64,000 bases of DNA from Candidatus Nomurabacteria bacterium. Its GTDB lineage: Bacteria; Patescibacteriota; Saccharimonadia; Saccharimonadales; Saccharimonadaceae. Shown here piece after piece: positions 59,780 to 64,000 of this stretch (its first letter is position 1; each line of letters opens with the position of its first letter). The notes under the pieces are model-generated. The model had not been told where the DNA came from, did not search any database, and saw only the letters and a list, made by a program, of their open reading frames with translations. A program made the position numbers and the translations under genes. The stretch is taken from positions 23,236-87,235 of the forward strand of contig JACKGP010000004.1 in the NCBI GenBank assembly GCA_020631935.1, in the 5' to 3' direction.

Positions 59780-61321
59780 CTACCAAGCAAATAATAGTTC
59801 GCCCAGTATGTTCGATGAGCTAATCGGGCCGTTCATTCGTGAATCTATGGATGTCAGTCTATTATCGCCAATTACAAACACCTCGTTTTGTAATAATTTT
59901 ATGTCCATAGTGTCGCTGGATAAGTCCTTAATCATGGTATTCTCCCATCCCGACCCTTTGTCCGGATTAAAACCCTTGGGATTGTCTTTGTTGTAAACAG
60001 TTATTGTGCCCTGTCCAGCGACTATCCTTTCACCTGGCAGGCCTATTACTCGTTTTATCAACCGTCGATCTGACTCTTTGGAATCATGTCCAGTTGAGTG
60101 ATGTCCGTAGACTTCATCAACCACTACAACCGTCCCTCGATTGGGCTGATATTGTTTTGATGTAAGTCGATTAAAAGTAGCGGGCGCTTTATTGATTGCA
60201 ACATACTGGCCATCTTTTAGCGTGCTCTCCATGCTCACGCCATTTACTTGATTTACCATGATTACATCGGACATAACTATCGATACAAAGCTAACCGCTA
60301 ACGCAACAAAAACTACAATCTTGGCAATTAGTCTGCCGTATTTTATGGCAGTGTACATGCGTCGCTGTCTATCTATGTCCTCCTGGCTAAGTACAGCTCT
60401 TGGCTTTTCCTTTACGAAGCCATGTGCTATTCGCCAATTACGACGACGCATAAATAGCTTTACGATAAAACGCACTATGACAATCAAGAGCGCTAGGATA
60501 AAAATCAATGTAGCTGTCCGAGCAGCAACCACGTTTGTATTGGCTACACGAAACACAAAGTTTCCAAAACTATCCCTATGACTAGCAGGCACAAACTCTT
60601 CTATGGCAACCTGTTGGCCAGACGAATAACTCAGCAACCTAACCAGTTTCTGACCTACGTACGAAGCATATCGCATATCAAAATCCTCTAGTGTATTGGT
60701 TGTATAAGCGAGCTTATCGTCGACGTAGTAATCAACCGATTTTAATTCATCATTATTAACTAAGCTAGGCACCGTTACTACTAGTTCGTTATCATTCGCA
60801 TCGGTACTAGTCGGTATTATCGTGCCTTTATGTCTACCGATGCTCACCATACACTCTACTGCAGGCCTGCAGACGGGGTTCTTGGCAGATACGAGCATAA
60901 CGGCTGGACGGTTCGCACCAAGAGCGCCTATAGATTTACTACTCACTAGTTCAATCGTTGATACGACACCTTCATCAATCTTCCAGCGCGAGACCTTAGT
61001 CCACGCATCACCCGATGCCGAAACTTTTGATGAACTTTTACAAACTCTATCACCCATACTGTCATAGGCTATTCTCTGTATCGATACATCTGCCTTTTGT
61101 CCGCGTTTTGGCAATTTAAAATACACATCGTAGTCGCCGTCCTTCACCGAAGGCATCTCACCGATAAACGAGCTGCTTGCACGGTCTGATGTCACACATG
61201 AGCTACCAGTAGCAGTCGCTGGATTAGATACATAGAACGCACTGCTCAGTAAAGCCATTACGGAAGCAAAGCCAAGATGCTTCAATCCATTTAGTGTTTT
61301 TGACGGTTTTACAGATTTCAT
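59780..61321 (-). CDS. lepB: Signal peptidase I with a large N-terminal outside domain
   Basis: This 513-aa protein has a signal/anchor (about 12-36), an unknown outside domain (about 40-262) with five cysteines, transmembrane helices at about 268-291 and 333-351, and a C-terminal signal peptidase I domain. Catalytic S363 is in NGVSMESTLKDG, K423 in DRRLIKRVIGLPGE, and the box GDNRLTSID follows. Usual signal peptidases have 180-330 aa, so about half of this protein is extra. It should cut signal peptides of exported proteins, of which many are coded in this window. The extra domain may bind substrates. Confidence 0.9.
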   Translation of the reverse strand: MKSVKPSKTLNGLKHLGFASVMALLSSAFYVSNPATATGSSCVTSDRASSSFIGEMPSVKDGDYDVYFKLPKRGQKADVSIQRIAYDSMGDRVCKSSSKVSASGDAWTKVSRWKIDEGVVSTIELVSSKSIGALGANRPAVMLVSAKNPVCRPAVECMVSIGRHKGTIIPTSTDANDNELVVTVPSLVNNDELKSVDYYVDDKLAYTTNTLEDFDMRYASYVGQKLVRLLSYSSGQQVAIEEFVPASHRDSFGNFVFRVANTNVVAARTATLIFILALLIVIVRFIVKLFMRRRNWRIAHGFVKEKPRAVLSQEDIDRQRRMYTAIKYGRLIAKIVVFVALAVSFVSIVMSDVIMVNQVNGVSMESTLKDGQYVAINKAPATFNRLTSKQYQPNRGTVVVVDEVYGHHSTGHDSKESDRRLIKRVIGLPGERIVAGQGTITVYNKDNPKGFNPDKGSGWENTMIKDLSSDTMDIKLLQNEVFVIGDNRLTSIDSRMNGPISSSNILGELLFAW

Positions 61322-61454
61322 AATATAGCTTAATTATACAGACTAAATTTTTACAAACTTACACTAACTGTTGTTAAAAACACTTTTTATATTGCTTATG
61401 ACCAAGAATAATAGTATAAGTATGTTTAATAACACCTAAGTGAAAGAAACAAAA

Positions 61455-62744
61455 ATGCCAAAAAGAAAGTCGAGCAAGAAAAAAACTTTGTTTAATGGAA
61501 AAAGTGTCGCAATAGTTTCAGCCTTAGCACTGCTGCTAATTGGCGGTGTTTTTGCAATAGGCTCAAACAAGAATACAAAAACAAATACAGGCCAAGTAGC
61601 TGCAAGCACTTGTGGTCCTTGGCCTAAGCTGGCATTAAAAGCCTACCCCAAGAAGCCAACAGCGCCCACAAGGCCAGTGGCGCCCACAAGGCCAGTAGAG
61701 CCTATTGCGCCTAAGATGCCAAAGCCCAAGGAGCCAAAAGTCCCCAAAACACATCCTCAATGGAATCTATATCTTAAGCTATTAGGTGCATATAAACAAG
61801 CGTGGGAGAAATATAGAAAAGACTACGCTGTGTATCAAAATAATTACAGCAAGTACCTGGCCGCTCTCAACACCCACCGAAATGTACACATACCAAAATA
61901 TAACAGAGACCTAGATCACTACACTAAAGTTGCCTTGCCAAACTACAACAAAAGCTATGCAGCCATCAAGAAAGAAAATGACAGCAGGGTAGCTCAGCAT
62001 AAAGTAGCTACCAAAAAATGGGATTCTTGTATAGCCAAGCTGCGCGACAACCTCAAAAAAGCGGAAGCCGTGTACATCAAGCACAACAATGAAGCTCAAA
62101 AGGCTCTCCAGACATTACGCACCGCCCAATCAAAGGTTGCTGCACAGAACAAGGTTGTGACAAGCTCACGTACAACATACCTAGACTACACCCTGCAAAC
62201 AGTGACCAAAAAGCAATCCAATGCAAGAGCTGTCTACCAACGGGCTCTTGACGTTCGCCAGGATGCTCTAGCTAAAAAAGGTAAAGCAGATCAAGTATAT
62301 ATTCAGGCAAAAAGTAATGAGATAAAAGCTCAACTAGCATACAATAAAAACCCAAACCCCAAAACAAAGGCTACTCTAGACGCAGCTAAGGCAAAAAGTG
62401 CTCAAGCTAAAAAGAATGCAGATGCAGCTACAGCTAATGCAAAAGCCACTTGGCCACAGTATGAAAAAGCTCGAAGTGAGCGCAACAGATGGAATGATCG
62501 GCTAGCACTGGTCAAGAAAATGGATGCCAATCCACGAAATACAAATCTAGTAAAACCGCGAACAGACGCCAAGGAGGCACTAGACAAAGCAACTAAATAC
62601 CACGCAACTCTAGATAAAACACGAGCAGACTTGAGCAAAAAATATAACGTACAAAAAGCCCAGGCAGACAATGCCAAAAAAGCCTTGAAGGCCGCAGAAG
62701 ATGCGTACTTTAATCAAGAAGGCGTACTCATGAAGGCTACTTAA
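61455..62744 (+). CDS. Coiled-coil surface protein, tandem copy 1
   Basis: This protein of about 429 aa has a basic N-terminus, a signal or anchor helix (VAIVSALALLLIGGVFAIG), a Cys motif (STCGPWPKLALKAYPKKP), a Pro/Lys-rich neck and then long Ala/Lys/Gln helices that should form a coiled-coil stalk (about 150-430). Conserved with the next gene: WDSCIAKLRDNLKKAE, the closing MDANPRNTNLVKPRTDAK. No wall anchor is seen at the end. I start at ATG 61455; GTG at 61440 in the same frame is possible. The function is unknown; a rod-like surface structure is inferred. Confidence 0.65.
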   Translation: MPKRKSSKKKTLFNGKSVAIVSALALLLIGGVFAIGSNKNTKTNTGQVAASTCGPWPKLALKAYPKKPTAPTRPVAPTRPVEPIAPKMPKPKEPKVPKTHPQWNLYLKLLGAYKQAWEKYRKDYAVYQNNYSKYLAALNTHRNVHIPKYNRDLDHYTKVALPNYNKSYAAIKKENDSRVAQHKVATKKWDSCIAKLRDNLKKAEAVYIKHNNEAQKALQTLRTAQSKVAAQNKVVTSSRTTYLDYTLQTVTKKQSNARAVYQRALDVRQDALAKKGKADQVYIQAKSNEIKAQLAYNKNPNPKTKATLDAAKAKSAQAKKNADAATANAKATWPQYEKARSERNRWNDRLALVKKMDANPRNTNLVKPRTDAKEALDKATKYHATLDKTRADLSKKYNVQKAQADNAKKALKAAEDAYFNQEGVLMKAT

Positions 62745-62837
62745 ATTAACTAGCATACCAGTGCGACGATGTCCTAGCGTACACTCGTTTAAATTCATTA
62801 GCAATAAAATTAGCATAAAATTCAAAGGATGAAATAA

Positions 62838-64000
62838 ATGGCTGCAAAGAAAACAACCAAAAAAACTAAAAAATCTCCCTCGGCGGTAAAAAAGACTGCA
62901 ATCGCTGGAGTTGTAGCACTTGCTATAATTGGCGGAGCGCTAGTCATTACGTCAAATAAAAATACCGACAAAAATGTGTCTCAGATGGCGGCAGGAACCT
63001 GTGGCACAAAGCCGGTTTTATCACTCAAGCCCATACCGCCCACCCCTACTCGACCCTCAAAGGCACCAGTACACATAAAGAAACCCACAGACAAGAAGCC
63101 AACTCCACCTCCAATTCCAGTGAAACCAACAACCAAGCTTACTTACAATCCTACCCCCCCAGAGTGGACATCATACTACATAGCCATGCGTGAGTATCCT
63201 TCTAAAAAAAGTGCTTATGACAAAGCATATAATGAATATAAGCGTAAATGGTTTGCCTGGGCACACGCAGTAGAGAAGTCGACCAAGACCTATCTCACTA
63301 AACTAAAAGTATATAATACAAAAACCATACCCAATCACAATAGGCTAGTTGACAGTATCAAAAAGTCAAACAGTATAACACAAAGCCGCTATAATACAGC
63401 CTTTAAGAAGTGGAACAGCTGTGTAGCTAAACTTCGTAATGCGTTAAATAAGGCACAGGCGGCATACAATAAGCAGGCGAATGAAGCTAGTCAAGCCCTC
63501 AGGTCACTACAGGCTTCTAAGGATAGAGCTAACCGACAAGCCGATGTCGTAAGTAACAAGCGCAGCATATACCAGAGCTACACCCTAGCGGTAGCTGCCG
63601 CAAATCAGGCTCAGGCACAAAACGCGCACAACTCTGCAGTTGCCAGTCGACAAGCTGCCCAAGCATCACTAGCAAGCGCGGAACAAACTCTAGCCAAGCG
63701 TCAAGCTGCAGTAGCCGAGGCGCGAGAAGCTTACTATAAGAAAAAGAATAATACTCGGAAAAATAGACTCGATGCAGCGATTGCAGCAAGAGATCAGGCC
63801 AAGACTACAGTAGATAACCGTATAGCTGCAGTACAGGCAACATGGCGACCATACAAAGACACAAAGGATGAGCTTGACAAACGAAATAGTCGATTAGACC
63901 TAGTGAGAAGGATGGACGCCAGCCCTACGAATGCCAGGCTGCTAAAGCCGCGTACAGATGCTAAGTATAACCTAGATGTAGCCACAAGACAGCTGCAGAA
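62838..64000 (+). CDS. Coiled-coil surface protein, tandem copy 2, cut by the window edge
   Basis: This reading frame is open for about 387 codons to the right edge. It has the same plan as the gene before it: basic N-terminus (MAAKKTTKKTKKS), anchor helix, TCGTKPVLSLKPIPP, Pro-rich neck, WNSCVAKLRNALNKAQ and Ala/Gln-rich coiled coil, and the shared MDASPTNARLLKPRTDAK. AAAGGA precedes the ATG at 62838. The copies are clearly paralogous but diverged. The C-terminus is outside the window. Confidence 0.7.
   Translation, partial: MAAKKTTKKTKKSPSAVKKTAIAGVVALAIIGGALVITSNKNTDKNVSQMAAGTCGTKPVLSLKPIPPTPTRPSKAPVHIKKPTDKKPTPPPIPVKPTTKLTYNPTPPEWTSYYIAMREYPSKKSAYDKAYNEYKRKWFAWAHAVEKSTKTYLTKLKVYNTKTIPNHNRLVDSIKKSNSITQSRYNTAFKKWNSCVAKLRNALNKAQAAYNKQANEASQALRSLQASKDRANRQADVVSNKRSIYQSYTLAVAAANQAQAQNAHNSAVASRQAAQASLASAEQTLAKRQAAVAEAREAYYKKKNNTRKNRLDAAIAARDQAKTTVDNRIAAVQATWRPYKDTKDELDKRNSRLDLVRRMDASPTNARLLKPRTDAKYNLDVATRQLQ

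Noticed and set aside
1..64000. Recoding of TGA (as in Gracilibacteria or Absconditabacteria)
   Set aside because: TGA ends several well-placed genes (ruvX, ydcF-like, murT, the 486-aa gene) with overlapping starts, and no frame needs TGA read-through.
1..64000. CRISPR array or insertion sequence
   Set aside because: No regularly spaced direct repeats, cas genes, transposase or IS-like terminal repeats were seen; repeats found are protein-domain repeats.

Overview
The window looks like chromosomal DNA of a Saccharibacteria (TM7)-type Patescibacteria/CPR organism. This is inferred from gene content and was not tested by a search. The signs are: tightly packed, often overlapping genes; several short versions of housekeeping enzymes (AlaRS, TsaB); many small membrane or surface proteins; prepilins; wall-anchored LPKTG proteins; a Gram-positive-style envelope kit (RpfB-like factor, MurT/GatD, MurA, MurB); and a TATAAT box placed 6-11 nt before many start codons, which points to leaderless mRNAs. 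TGA is used as a stop, so the code appears standard. Base composition is mid-40s % GC except for one block.

Layout. 1-6.5 kb: an envelope/RNA operon (FtsA-like, J-like membrane protein, ruvX, probable mltG) and alaS. 6.6-11 kb: a prepilin and the sulfur-relay operon cysteine desulfurase-ydcF-mnmA. 11-15.4 kb: rpfB-rsmA-metG-tatD, the same gene set that is clustered in Actinobacteria. 15.4-22.3 kb: uvrD/pcrA, an acidic membrane protein, tpiA, pgk, a GH5 glucanase and a ribosome hibernation factor. 22.4-25.6 kb: tRNA-Glu carrying a truncated serine recombinase, followed by a GC-rich foreign-looking island with a 108-aa gene, a palindromic promoter, a long structured RNA leader and a 486-aa secreted protein. 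25.7-28.9 kb: two LPKTG surface proteins. 28.9-38 kb: histidine kinase, response regulator, pyruvoyl arginine decarboxylase with an acetyltransferase-like partner, folD, an isolated voltage sensor and tRNAs. 38-44.6 kb: murB, four prepilins, glyA and an HTH-MurA fusion. 44.6-57.7 kb: tRNAs, two Nudix genes, a DEAD-box helicase, a membrane-tethered Clp-like AAA+ ATPase, murT-gatD, bcp, an OpgC-like protein and a flavin reductase. 57.7-64 kb: rny, tsaB, an enlarged signal peptidase I and two tandem coiled-coil surface proteins, the last cut by the window edge.

How it fits together. Most genes serve cell-wall building and amidation, surface display and translation, as expected of a small epibiont that lives on another (probably actinobacterial) cell. 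The most unusual piece is the GC-rich island at tRNA-Glu. Its composition, its strong Shine-Dalgarno sites and its elaborate promoter/leader all differ from the leaderless style of the rest of the window. Transfer from a high-GC donor is the simplest reading, but an assembly join cannot be excluded from sequence alone.
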